This document shows, piece by piece, positions 21,174 to 31,516 of a stretch of DNA of 64,000 nt. The position numbers and the translations under genes were made by a program. A model generated the notes under the pieces. That model was given only the letters and a program-made list of their open reading frames with translations. It was not told the DNA's origin and ran no database searches. Origin of the DNA: a gamma proteobacterium HTCC2207 (GTDB lineage Bacteria > Pseudomonadota > Gammaproteobacteria > Pseudomonadales > Porticoccaceae); the NCBI GenBank assembly GCA_000153445.1, contig CH672396.1:219668-283667 (forward strand). Reading direction: 5' to 3'. Each line of letters opens with the position of its first letter. Position 1 is the first letter of the stretch.

Positions 21174-22556
21174 TTAAAAAAATGAGAGGCTCACCGCGAA
21201 CAGTTTTTCGATCGCTTTGGTGTTCGCTTTATCAACCACAAAGACAATCACATGGTCACCAGTCTGGATTACTGTGTCGTGGTGGGCGATCAGCACCTCA
21301 CCATTGCGTACCAAGGCGGCCAGGGTAGCACCCGGAGGCGACTTAATATCACCTATAGCGCGGCCCACGACTTTGGAGCTTTTCTCGTCACCATGAACAA
21401 TTATTTCTAGGGCTTCAGCGGCACCGCGGCGCAGTGAGTGCACGCAGACCATATCACCTTGACGCACGTGAGAGAGCAGTGAGCTGGTGGTTGCCTGCTG
21501 CGGCGAAATAGCGATATCAATCACGCCACCCTGCATCAGGTCGGCATAAACCGGGTTGTTAATCAGCGTCATGACCTTGCGTGCGCCGAGCTTTTTCGCC
21601 AGCAGCGAGGCCATGATATTCACTTCGTCATCATTAGTCAGGGCCAAAAAGACATCGGTCTTGTCGATATTCTCATCGAGCAATAACTCTTGATCAGTTG
21701 CCGAGCCATTGAGTACCACACTCTTATTGAGCTTTTCCGAAAGGTGTCGGGCGCGCTCAGTAGAGTATTCGATGATCTTGATGTTGTAATCTTTTTCCAA
21801 GGCCTTGGCCAAGCTGAAACCAATATTGCCGCCGCCGGCAATCATCAGACGATGATAGGGCTTCTCCAATCGACGCAGCTCACTCATCACTTTGCGAATA
21901 TTTTTTTTCGCCGCGACAAAGAAGACCTCATCGCCATCTTCAATAACGGTTTCGCCAGTAGGGAAAATCGCACCGTCCTTGCCAAATACCGCTGCCACAC
22001 GGGCATCGGCATCGGGCATATGCTCTTTTAAGAAGCGCAGCTGTTGTCCTACTAGTGGGCTGTCTTTGACGGCGCGCAGACCGACCAATTGAATTGCCCC
22101 ATCAGCAAAATCCAGCACCTGCAGCGCCCCGGGTTGCTCAATTAGTTTCTGGATATAATCCTTCACCACCATCTCGGGGGTGATCATTACATCCACGGGC
22201 ATATGCTTGTCATTGAAGAGCTTATCTTTGTACTTCGGATTGGTGTAGTTGCGCGCGCGAATGCGGGCTATTTTGGTTGGTGTATGAAAAAGTGAATAGG
22301 CTACCTGACAGGCAATAATGTTGATTTCATCGCTGCTGGTTACTGCAACCAGCATATCGGCTTCTTCGATTCCCGCATTGACCAGTACATCTGGATGAGA
22401 CCCAGTGCCGATTACAGTGCGAATATCAAGACGATCCTGAAGCGCTCGCAGCGTAACTTCGTTGATATCGACAACGGTTATATCGTTGTACTCGCGGGCT
22501 AGATTTTCTGCCAGAGTACCGCCAACCTGCCCTGCGCCAACAATTACTATTTTCAT
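21174..22556 (-). CDS. trkA: TrkA, NAD(H)-binding regulator of Trk potassium uptake
   Basis: 460 residues built as a tandem RCK protein: two Rossmann N-domains, beginning GAGQVGGTLA at residues 7-16 and GGGNIGFSLA in the second half, each followed by a TrkA-C domain. Soluble TrkA binds NAD(H)/ATP and gates TrkH. It lies 23 bp downstream of rsmB and 13 bp upstream of trkH in an operon starting at def. Confidence 0.97.
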   Translation of the reverse strand: MKIVIVGAGQVGGTLAENLAREYNDITVVDINEVTLRALQDRLDIRTVIGTGSHPDVLVNAGIEEADMLVAVTSSDEINIIACQVAYSLFHTPTKIARIRARNYTNPKYKDKLFNDKHMPVDVMITPEMVVKDYIQKLIEQPGALQVLDFADGAIQLVGLRAVKDSPLVGQQLRFLKEHMPDADARVAAVFGKDGAIFPTGETVIEDGDEVFFVAAKKNIRKVMSELRRLEKPYHRLMIAGGGNIGFSLAKALEKDYNIKIIEYSTERARHLSEKLNKSVVLNGSATDQELLLDENIDKTDVFLALTNDDEVNIMASLLAKKLGARKVMTLINNPVYADLMQGGVIDIAISPQQATTSSLLSHVRQGDMVCVHSLRRGAAEALEIIVHGDEKSSKVVGRAIGDIKSPPGATLAALVRNGEVLIAHHDTVIQTGDHVIVFVVDKANTKAIEKLFAVSLSFF

Positions 22557-22579
22557 TATTTTTCCGGCTTGTTATCCGC

Positions 22580-23899
22580 TTATTTCTGACTTGTTTTACG
22601 CAACCTCGAGTAATAAAACCCGTCATTGCCATCGATCTTAGGAAATAACTGTCGTCCAAATGCAGTCTTGGTTCCCCATTCCGCCTCTATGCTATATAGC
22701 TCGGCCGCAGATGTTGTAGCTAAAGAGGTTTCAGCTAAAAATGTCTCAATCACTTGATCATTTTCCTGAGGCAGAACCGAGCAGGTTGCATATAAGAGAA
22801 TGCCGCCCTCATCGAGTGTCTGCCAAAGGCTGTGCAGCAGCTGCAGCTGTAATTCGGCTAGCTTAACAATATCCGTCGTCTTGCGCAGCAGTTTGATATC
22901 TGGGTGGCGGCGAATTACGCCGCTGGCTGAACAGGGTGCGTCCAGCAGAATCCGCTGGAATGGTTTGCCGTCCCACCAGTCTGCGGTTGCACTGGCGTCG
23001 TTTACAACCAGGTCGGCCTTGAGTCCAAGGCGCCGCAGATTCTCCTCAACCCTTGGCATACGTCGACTTTCCAGCTCGACCGCAACCAGCTTACTGAGCT
23101 GGGGTTGGGTTTCGAGAATATGGCAGGTCTTGCCGCCGGGAGCACAGCAGGCATCGAGAACTTGCTGGTCGGGTTCGAGCTCCAGTAAGGCGGCCGTCAG
23201 CTGAGCGGCTTCATCCTGAACACTTACTGCGCCGCTATCCCAGCCTGGCAGAGTGGCAACATCGATCGCTGACTGCAGTTGTATACCCTGCTCGCTAAAC
23301 TGAGTCGTCTGAGCCCTTATATCGGCTGCACTCAATTGCTGTAAATATTCATCTCGTGAGCCCTGCAGCTGATTGACCCGCAGGGTCATTGGCGCCTGTT
23401 CATTGTTGGCTGCGAGAACGTCGATCGCTACGGCGGACCCCCATGAAGTGAATAGGTCGTTGAGCAACCACTGAGGATGAGCGCGAACGAAAACAGGATT
23501 TTTAGCCAACTTGGTTTCCAGCTCAGTGCGTTGACGTAAAAAGTTGCGCAATACCGCATTGACCAGTCCTTTGGCCCAGGGACGTTTGAGCTTGGTCACC
23601 GCAGTAACCGTTTCATTAATCGCCGCGTGATCGGCGATACGAGTATGCATCAGTTGGTAGAGTCCGCAGGCCAGTAGACCCTGAATCTCGAACTCTTTTT
23701 CGCGCATAGGCTTTTGCATCAATTCTTGAAGTAACAGCTCAATCGCCGGATACCAGCGCAGGGTGCCGAAGCAGAGTTGTTTAAACAGGCCGACATCTTT
23801 CTCGACCACTTTACTGGCATATTCGGGAAGCAGTGCCGAGAGTGATTTGCCGCGCAGGACCTGAGCTATTACTTCGGCCACAGCGACGCGGGTATTCAT
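22580..23899 (-). CDS. rsmB: RsmB (Sun/Fmu), 16S rRNA m5C967 methyltransferase
   Basis: 439 residues. The N-terminal 140 or so residues form a NusB-like RNA-binding domain; the C-terminal half is a SAM-dependent methyltransferase with catalytic cysteines in LDAPCSASG and YATCSVLPQEND. It makes m5C967 in 16S rRNA. The start ATG 23899 overlaps the fmt stop codon by one base (TGATG), indicating translational coupling. Confidence 0.96.
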   Translation of the reverse strand: MNTRVAVAEVIAQVLRGKSLSALLPEYASKVVEKDVGLFKQLCFGTLRWYPAIELLLQELMQKPMREKEFEIQGLLACGLYQLMHTRIADHAAINETVTAVTKLKRPWAKGLVNAVLRNFLRQRTELETKLAKNPVFVRAHPQWLLNDLFTSWGSAVAIDVLAANNEQAPMTLRVNQLQGSRDEYLQQLSAADIRAQTTQFSEQGIQLQSAIDVATLPGWDSGAVSVQDEAAQLTAALLELEPDQQVLDACCAPGGKTCHILETQPQLSKLVAVELESRRMPRVEENLRRLGLKADLVVNDASATADWWDGKPFQRILLDAPCSASGVIRRHPDIKLLRKTTDIVKLAELQLQLLHSLWQTLDEGGILLYATCSVLPQENDQVIETFLAETSLATTSAAELYSIEAEWGTKTAFGRQLFPKIDGNDGFYYSRLRKTSQK

Positions 23900-24837
23900 C
23901 AAGAGCCTAGCTGCGTGCTGGGGGCAAATAATTCGCCGCGGGATTTGAGTACTTCAGAGACGGCCATGCGCGATTTTCCAGGCAGCTGTATTTCGGTTAA
24001 AAGTAGCGATTGTTCTCCGCAACTCACTAGCAGGCCAGCATTATCTGTTGAGATAATCTGACCTGGCGTAAGACCTGTTGCCTTGGTCGGCTCAGCCTGC
24101 CAAATTTTGATGCGCAACTCGCCCAAAGTGGTGTAAGCCGCTGGGAAAGGGTTAAAGGCGCGTATCTGACGATCCAAGAGTTGGGCGGGTTGGCTCCAAT
24201 CTACCAGAGCCTCCTGTTTAGTAATCTTTGCCGCGTAGCAACTCAGCTGGTCATCTTGCTCCACAGCCACCGCAAGACCATTGCTCAGTGCGGCTAAAGT
24301 ATGCAGCAGCGCTGGTGCGCCAAGCTGTTCTAATTTTTGATGTAGGCTGGCACTGGTCTCACTGCTATCGATTTCGCAGCGCGAGACACTCAGCATGGCG
24401 CCAGTATCTAGTCCGGCATCCATCTGCATAATGGTGACGCCGGTTCCCGAGTCTCCCGCTTCAATGGCGCGCTGAATAGGTGCGGCGCCACGCCAGCGTG
24501 GCAAAATAGATGCGTGCACATTGATACAACCAAGTCGCGGCGCATCCAATACAGCTTGGGGCAAAATAAGACCATAGGCGACCACCACCATGATATCGGC
24601 CTGCAGTTCGCTCAGTATGCGTTGCTGTTCTGGTTCTTTTAGGGATTGCGGCTGAAAGACCGGCAGCTGATACTCGACGGCGAGTTTTTTCACCGGGCTA
24701 GCCGTGAGTTTTTTGCCTCGACCAGCGGACCGATCCGGTTGGCTATAAACGCCAATAACGGAAATATCTGGAGCGTCGATCAAGGCCTGTAGGTGTGCCG
24801 CGGCGAAGTCTGGCGTTCCTGCAAAGAGAACTCTCAA
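23899..24837 (-). CDS. fmt: Fmt, methionyl-tRNA formyltransferase
   Basis: 312 residues. The N terminus has the FAGTPDFAA pocket and the catalytic region contains HASILPRWRGAAPIQRAI, with the formyl-tetrahydrofolate site and C-terminal tRNA-binding domain following. It formylates initiator Met-tRNA; def, which removes the formyl group, lies 12 bp upstream. The start appears to be the rare codon TTG at 24837, because upstream in-frame codons reach a stop without ATG or GTG; AGGA lies about 10 nt upstream of it. Confidence 0.96.
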   Translation of the reverse strand: MRVLFAGTPDFAAAHLQALIDAPDISVIGVYSQPDRSAGRGKKLTASPVKKLAVEYQLPVFQPQSLKEPEQQRILSELQADIMVVVAYGLILPQAVLDAPRLGCINVHASILPRWRGAAPIQRAIEAGDSGTGVTIMQMDAGLDTGAMLSVSRCEIDSSETSASLHQKLEQLGAPALLHTLAALSNGLAVAVEQDDQLSCYAAKITKQEALVDWSQPAQLLDRQIRAFNPFPAAYTTLGELRIKIWQAEPTKATGLTPGQIISTDNAGLLVSCGEQSLLLTEIQLPGKSRMAVSEVLKSRGELFAPSTQLGS

Positions 24838-24849
24838 GTGGCAGACGTC

Positions 24850-25356
24850 CTATGCATTCTGGCGATGGATTTTTTCCAGCTTCTTGCGAATGCGCTGGCG
24901 TTTAAAGGGCGACAGGTAATCGACAAATAATTTGCCTTCCAGATGGTCAATTTCATGCTGAATACAGACCGCAAGCAGGCCGCGGGCCTCCTCTTTAAAG
25001 GCCTTGCCCTCGCCATCCAGCGCGCGAATCACTACATGGGCGGGGCGATCAACCTTTTCATAAAATCCGGGCACCGAGAGACAGCCCTCTTCATAGGGGT
25101 CAACGCTCTCATCGAGAGGTTCAATTTCAGGATTGATAAAGACTCTTGGGCCTATATCGTCTTCCCCTAAATTCATCACAATCACCCGCAGGTGAACATC
25201 GATTTGCGTTGCTGCGAGGCCAATGCCTTGGGCGTCCTTCATAGTGTCAAACATATCCGCGATCAGACGTTTTATGGTCTCATCGACTTCGGCAACCGGC
25301 TTGGCAACCGTGCGCAGTCGGGGATCTGGGAATTCGAGTATCTTTAATATGGCCAT
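24850..25356 (-). CDS. def: Def, peptide deformylase
   Basis: 168 residues, matching the usual 169. The three metal-site motifs are present: [16 protein letters not shown] (Cys ligand) and QHEIDHLEG (two His ligands and catalytic Glu). It removes the N-formyl group from nascent proteins. First gene of the minus-strand operon def-fmt-rsmB-trkA-trkH and divergent from the LysM gene. Confidence 0.98.
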   Translation of the reverse strand: MAILKILEFPDPRLRTVAKPVAEVDETIKRLIADMFDTMKDAQGIGLAATQIDVHLRVIVMNLGEDDIGPRVFINPEIEPLDESVDPYEEGCLSVPGFYEKVDRPAHVVIRALDGEGKAFKEEARGLLAVCIQHEIDHLEGKLFVDYLSPFKRQRIRKKLEKIHRQNA

Positions 25357-25515
25357 AGTGAATGTGATGAAATTCTAAAAATAAAGTTAAAAGCGCTGCT
25401 ACCATTAAGCTAATCCGGCGGCGCTTTCCATCAAATTTCTATCTAGTACCTTTCGGCACCTTCAGAAATCGCTGAAATTATACACTAACCCTGCCCGGAG
25501 AAAGGACTCACAAAC

Positions 25516-25890
25516 ATGAAAAAATTTGGATTCAGCACAGCGCTGCTGACGGCAGTGCTCTTCATTAGTCTGGTTAGTATCCCAAGCTTTTCCAATCAAA
25601 CAGTTTTGATCAATAAGGACGTGCCTGATAGTTACACTGTGGTTCGCGGCGATACGCTTTGGGATATCTCCGCCGTGTTTTTACAGGACCCCTGGATGTG
25701 GCCAGAAATCTGGCATGCCAACCAGCAAATCGACAACCCTCATCTAATCTATCCTGGCGATATTATCAGCTTGGTCTATATCAATGGCGTGCCTCAGCTA
25801 AAGATCGTCCGCAGTGGTGAGGTCAAGCTGTCCCCGGAAATTCGAAGCCTTGATCACGGGGATGCCATCACCGCCCTGCCAGTAATGTGA
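25516..25890 (+). pseudogene. LysM-domain protein, 5' part of a frame-shifted gene
   Basis: 124 residues: a signal peptide (about 1-26) and a LysM peptidoglycan-binding domain (YTVVRGDTLWDISAVFL through LIYPGDIISLVYI, about 38-92). The frame ends abruptly at TGA 25888-25890, and the remainder of the same family continues in another frame from 25887. In Pseudomonas the single gene between def and dprA encodes a LysM protein of about 340 residues with both parts. One extra A near 25884 would rejoin the frames, so the gene is probably broken by a 1-bp deletion, or the sequence has an error. The 5' part alone could still be secreted. Confidence 0.75.
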
Positions 25891-26555
25891 TCAGCACTTT
25901 TCTCTCAAAAACCCGGGTGACAGACGATGCTGCATTAAGCGGAGCGCCCTATGTTCTCGGCGGCGCTGAGCGACGTATTTTGGTGGGTATAAGCGATGAT
26001 TTTTACGCTCGCGGTGACTTTACTGCCAACCGTTTGAATTATGGGATCTACCGCCGTGGTGAACCCTATATAGATCCGCAGACAGGTGAGCTGCTGGGAA
26101 TCAGGGCCATAGATATAGGTGCGGCTAGAATCAAAGCGCTGGAAAAGGATGTTGCTACGTTGAGTGTGAGTCGCGCTGAAGGCGAGATTCGGATTAAAGA
26201 TCGGCTGCTAGTCGCCGAAGAGCGGACGCTGGAATCGACCTTCTATCCTCGTGCGCCAGCAACTGCGATCAACGGTTCGGTAATTAACGTTGAAGAGGGT
26301 GTGCGCAATGCCGGTGCGCTGGATGTTGTAGCGATTAATCGTGGCGATCGCGATGGTTTGCAGTCCGGTGATACCCTGGCAATCTTCAAGCGCGGCGAAT
26401 TGGTTAAAGATCGCGTAGCCAGTCAGCGGGTGCGCTTGCCGGATGAACGCATTGGTCTGTTAATGGTCTTTGATACCTACGAGAAAATGAGCTTTGCCCT
26501 AGTGATGGAAGCAGACAGACAAATTGATCTGGGTGATTTGTTACGCAATCCCTAA
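25887..26555 (+). pseudogene. 3' part of the frame-shifted LysM-family protein
   Basis: 222 residues that continue the LysM protein, without signal peptide. Conserved family features include a 'DPQTGELLGIRAIDIG' segment and a C-terminal 'RLPDERIGLLMVFDTYEKMSFALV' type region. The GTG at 25887 overlaps the upstream TGA (GTGA), so separate translation by coupling is formally possible. However, a cytoplasmic orphan of a secreted protein makes a frameshift more likely. The function of the region is unknown; it probably acts in the cell envelope. Confidence 0.7.
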
Positions 26556-26592
26556 ACAGCGCCAGCCAATAAACGACGCCAAGGAAAATCCC

Positions 26593-27675
26593 ATGGACAG
26601 GGAATGTCATTACGCGCTGGTTTCGCAGCACCTAAATAAATTTACTCCCAAGTTTCAGCGCCAGCTCCTCGAGTCGGCGCAGACTTATTGCGCGATCTTT
26701 GAACAATCTTTAGAAGGCCTGCCTAAATCACTGCATCCTTTTCTCGAAAATCTTCGCAATCAATATGAGCAAGCAAGCTGGCGAGAGGCTGTGGAGACTA
26801 TTGTGCTGCGCACGGAAGACTGTGGTGCTCGAATGATTCCCATCACTAGCCCCGACTACCCCGATCAGTTGAGGCAGATTGGCGGCGCACCGCGCCTACT
26901 CTATTTGCGAGGCAGTATAGACAATCTCCACCTTCCCCAGCTCGCAATAGTTGGCAGCCGCCGTATGACTCGTGGCGGTGCAGATAATGCTCGGGCATGG
27001 AGTGAGCATTTAGCTGCTGGAGGGTTTGTTATCACCAGTGGTTTGGCCCATGGTGTGGATGGGGCTGCTCATTTAGGCGCACTGGATGCTGGGGGTAAAA
27101 CCATTGCCGTTATGGCCACCGGCATAGAGGCGGTCTATCCCCGCGCGCACCTTAAGTTGGCCGAGCAAATTATTGATCAGGGCGGCACTTTGATTACAGA
27201 GTTTGAGCCCACTACCAAGCCGCTGGCGACCAACTTCCCAAGCAGAAACCGAATTATCAGCGGCCTTAGTTTGGGCGTGTTGGTGGTAGAGGCAGCTCTG
27301 AGAAGTGGCTCATTAATTACTGCCCGCTATGCTTTGGAGCAGGATCGTGAGGTGTTTGCGATTCCCGGCTCTATTCACAACCCTCAGAGTCGCGGTTGCC
27401 ACCATTTAATTAAGCAGGGAGCTCAGCTTGTAGAAAAGGCCCAAGAGATTGTCGAACAGCTAAAAGGTTCACTGTCTGGATTGGCTCAAGACGTTTTGTC
27501 TGCAACTGAACCTCCTCAAGCGCCATTTTCTGTGACTCATGGAGCGCTAAATCTCGAGGCTGACGAGGTGCAGCTTCTATCGCACCTTGGCTATGAACCC
27601 ACCGATATGGACAGCTTAATAAGCGATGGTTTCTTTTCCGTCTCCGAGCTTTCTCGGTTACTAGTGGCGCTGTAG
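26593..27675 (+). CDS. dprA: DprA/Smf, DNA-processing protein
   Basis: 360 residues from ATG 26593, preceded by AAGGAA (26581-26586). The Rossmann-type core carries SRRMTRGG and GLAHGVDGAAH motifs, and a winged-helix domain sits at the C terminus. DprA loads RecA onto incoming single-stranded DNA in transformation. A longer frame starts at 26524 inside the LysM gene, without a ribosome site. Intact sequence suggests potential competence, but no other competence gene is here. Confidence 0.95.
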   Translation: MDRECHYALVSQHLNKFTPKFQRQLLESAQTYCAIFEQSLEGLPKSLHPFLENLRNQYEQASWREAVETIVLRTEDCGARMIPITSPDYPDQLRQIGGAPRLLYLRGSIDNLHLPQLAIVGSRRMTRGGADNARAWSEHLAAGGFVITSGLAHGVDGAAHLGALDAGGKTIAVMATGIEAVYPRAHLKLAEQIIDQGGTLITEFEPTTKPLATNFPSRNRIISGLSLGVLVVEAALRSGSLITARYALEQDREVFAIPGSIHNPQSRGCHHLIKQGAQLVEKAQEIVEQLKGSLSGLAQDVLSATEPPQAPFSVTHGALNLEADEVQLLSHLGYEPTDMDSLISDGFFSVSELSRLLVAL

Positions 27676-27825
27676 ATAAAAGGCCTTATTGAAAGCCAAA
27701 ATGGCCTCTATCAACGGCTGAAATGAACCCAGTTGATAAAGTGGTCGAATACTGCGCTAGGTCAACTATTGCGCCGCATTCAAACTTCCGGTAGCCTGCC
27801 CGCTTTCTTTATTGGAGTGTCAAAC

Positions 27826-28332
27826 ATGACCACCGCTTTTGTTGCAATTCTTATGGGCTCTGACTCGGATTTACCGGTGATGGAAGCCAGCTTTGAAATT
27901 CTGAAAAAATTCGATATCCCCTTTGAAGTTAAGGTGACCTCTGCACACCGCACACCCGCCGCAACTCATAGCTATGTTACCGATGCAGACGCTCGCGGAT
28001 GCGCGGCCTTTATCTGCGCTGCTGGCATGGCAGCCCACTTGGCCGGTGCTGTTTCAGCAACTACCTTGAAGCCTGTTATTGGTGTGCCCATCAATGGTTC
28101 GCTGGATGGCTTGGATGCGCTGCTTTCAACTGTACAGATGCCCGGTGGCATTCCTGTTGCTACAGTTGCTATCGGTAAAGCCGGCGCTAAAAATGCGGCC
28201 TACCTTGCCGCTCAAATAATTGGTGTTGCCGATGCGTCTATGCATGCAAAGCTGGTTAAAGAGCGCGCCGACAATGCGGCACTGATCATTGCCAAAGATG
28301 CGGCTCTGCAGGAAAGACTGAACAACGGATAA
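27826..28332 (+). CDS. purE: PurE, N5-carboxyaminoimidazole ribonucleotide mutase
   Basis: 168 residues from ATG 27826 with GGAG 11-12 nt upstream. It contains the MGSDSDLP phosphate loop and SAHRTP motif. The active-site loop reads AAGMAAHLAG where E. coli PurE has the form GAGGAAHLPG. PurE converts N5-CAIR to CAIR in purine synthesis and normally pairs with PurK; no purK is adjacent, since tsaC follows after 7 bp. A longer in-frame start at 27733 would add 31 unconserved residues and was rejected. Confidence 0.94.
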   Translation: MTTAFVAILMGSDSDLPVMEASFEILKKFDIPFEVKVTSAHRTPAATHSYVTDADARGCAAFICAAGMAAHLAGAVSATTLKPVIGVPINGSLDGLDALLSTVQMPGGIPVATVAIGKAGAKNAAYLAAQIIGVADASMHAKLVKERADNAALIIAKDAALQERLNNG

Positions 28333-28339
28333 TGACTCC

Positions 28340-29816
<1,477 letters not shown>

Positions 29817-29817
29817 C

Positions 29818-30636
29818 ATGGTTGATAAATACGCCGTTTTTGGCAATCCGATTGGCCACAGTCGCTCGCCGCAAATTCATTCTGCCTTTGCTGCCGAGAC
29901 CGATCAGGCGTTAAGTTATACCAAGCAGTTGGTTGAGGCCGATGGCTTTGATGCCGCCGCGGACGAGTTTTTTGCTACTGGCGGCAAGGGTCTTAATGTT
30001 ACCGTGCCCTTTAAGCAGGAAGCTTACTCCTATGCTGCGCGTTTAACGCCACGAGCTAGGCATGCTGGTGCAGTGAATACCCTGAGTCTTCAAGATGACG
30101 GCACAGTGCTTGGAGATACCACAGATGGTGTCGGCCTAGTCAATGATATGTTGCAAAATCTCGGCTGGCAGATCCGTGCTAAGCGCGTTTTAGTGCTGGG
30201 TGCTGGTGGTGCGGTGCGAGGAATACTGGAACCTTTGATGGCACAGCAACCTCAGCATGTGGTGATTGCTAACCGCACATTGGACAAGGCTCTGCAGCTG
30301 TCCAAGGGTTTTGCGGAGCAGGGTTATATTCTCGCCTGTGGCTTCGATATGCTGCCAGGACAGGAGTTTGATCTGGTTATTAATGGCACCAGCGTTGGAC
30401 TCACTGGTAGTTTGCCACCGCTGCCCGATGATCTGCTCGCACCGGAGGGCGCCTGCTACGATATGCTCTACGCCGCGCAGCCAACACCGTTTATGCAGTG
30501 GGGCAAGCGTCAAGGTGCCAAGACAGCAGACGGCCTAGGTATGCTGGTTGAGCAAGCCGCAGAGTCTTTTTATCTCTGGCGTCAGGTCAGGCCCAAGACC
30601 GCTACGATTATTCAGGCCCAGCGAGAGCTGTTTTAG
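29818..30636 (+). CDS. aroE: AroE, shikimate dehydrogenase
   Basis: 272 residues, the same as E. coli AroE. Substrate-site motifs NPIGHSRSP and NVTVPFKQ (catalytic Lys), NADP-site GAGGAVRG and NGTSVGL are present. It reduces 3-dehydroshikimate in aromatic amino-acid synthesis. ATG 29818 immediately follows the hemF stop; an earlier frame start within hemF was rejected. It converges with the next gene, overlapping by 4 bp. Confidence 0.97.
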   Translation: MVDKYAVFGNPIGHSRSPQIHSAFAAETDQALSYTKQLVEADGFDAAADEFFATGGKGLNVTVPFKQEAYSYAARLTPRARHAGAVNTLSLQDDGTVLGDTTDGVGLVNDMLQNLGWQIRAKRVLVLGAGGAVRGILEPLMAQQPQHVVIANRTLDKALQLSKGFAEQGYILACGFDMLPGQEFDLVINGTSVGLTGSLPPLPDDLLAPEGACYDMLYAAQPTPFMQWGKRQGAKTADGLGMLVEQAAESFYLWRQVRPKTATIIQAQRELF

Positions 30637-31202
30637 GGCTGCTCTTCCTGTAACTGTTCCGCTAGATACTCGTCCTTTAATTTAACGTAGTTAGCGGGAC
30701 TGTAGGTGAAAAAATTCTTTTCACTTTCCGATAGAGCGCGCATGGGTTTGCAAGGATTGCCCACATAGACAAAGCCACTGGCCAGTGTCTTGCCCGGCGG
30801 CACCATGCAGCCGGCACCAATAATCACTTCATCTTCAACTACCGCACCATCATTCACAATGGCGCCATTGCCAATCAAGATCCGGTTGCCAATGGTGCAG
30901 CCATGGAGCACAGCGCGGTGTCCTATCACCACATCGTCGCCGATGGTTAAGGGCCAGCCGCCGGGATTAAATTCGCTGGCGTGGGTAATGTGTAGCACCG
31001 CGTTGTCTTGCACATTGGAGCGAGCGCCGATTCTGATCGAATGCATATCGCCGCGTATAACCGCACCTGGCCAGACTGAAGCATCATCTCCAAGTTGCAC
31101 ATCGCCAATTACCGTGGCCGCTGGATCCACATAGACCCGTTGACCAAGAACGGGAGAATGACCTCTGTGTGAACGCAGGTGTTTTCGAAAAGAGTGATCC
31201 AT
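30633..31202 (-). CDS. Gamma-carbonic-anhydrase-like hexapeptide protein (YrdA type)
   Basis: 189 residues forming a left-handed beta-helix of hexapeptide repeats (from about residue 25 to 150) with metal-binding-type His residues in 'NVQDNAVLHITH', 'GHRAVLHGCTIG' and 'GHRAV'. Members of the YrdA/PaaY/gamma-CA group are trimeric; some are carbonic anhydrases or thioesterases and most are uncharacterised. In E. coli yrdA also lies near aroE. Function therefore remains a family-level call. Confidence 0.85.
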   Translation of the reverse strand: MDHSFRKHLRSHRGHSPVLGQRVYVDPAATVIGDVQLGDDASVWPGAVIRGDMHSIRIGARSNVQDNAVLHITHASEFNPGGWPLTIGDDVVIGHRAVLHGCTIGNRILIGNGAIVNDGAVVEDEVIIGAGCMVPPGKTLASGFVYVGNPCKPMRALSESEKNFFTYSPANYVKLKDEYLAEQLQEEQP

Positions 31203-31218
31203 ATGCTGTTACGCCCGA

Positions 31219-31224
31219 TATAAT
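31219..31224 (+). promoter_or_regulatory. Possible -10 element of the yheV-like gene
   Basis: A perfect TATAAT lies 27 bp before the start codon at 31252, but no good -35 is found at the usual distance. Weak support. Confidence 0.3.
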
Positions 31225-31251
31225 GAAGGATCCTATTGTGGTGATATTTAA

Positions 31252-31494
31252 ATGGCTTTTTCAACAAAAAAACAATTTATTGCAGGCGTGACCTGTCCCA
31301 AGTGCAGTTTATTGGACAAGATTCAGGCTTTTTCTACTGATGGCGTCGATTATCGCGAATGTATCAGCTGCGGATTCCTCGATGAAATGCGCGTCTATTC
31401 GGCTCCCCGTGAACTTGAAACAAGAGTCAATGCAGACGCGGCAGCTGAAGCTAATAAGATTTCTGCGGTCAAACTAATGGACCCACAGGGCTAG
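31252..31494 (+). CDS. yheV: YheV-like small putative metal-binding protein
   Basis: 80 residues with two Cys pairs, CPKC at residues 15-18 and CISC at 38-41, forming a probable zinc ribbon. This matches the YheV/DUF2387 family of short gammaproteobacterial proteins of unknown function. It is flanked by the divergent gamma-carbonic-anhydrase-like gene and the convergent unrecognised gene at 31517. Confidence 0.8.
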   Translation: MAFSTKKQFIAGVTCPKCSLLDKIQAFSTDGVDYRECISCGFLDEMRVYSAPRELETRVNADAAAEANKISAVKLMDPQG

Positions 31495-31516
31495 TCTTTT
31501 CTGAAGGGAGCAGCCG

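Noticed and set aside
25516-26555. Programmed -1 frameshift in the LysM gene
   Set aside because: No slippery heptamer or downstream structure is visible at the junction; a simple 1-bp deletion explains it better.
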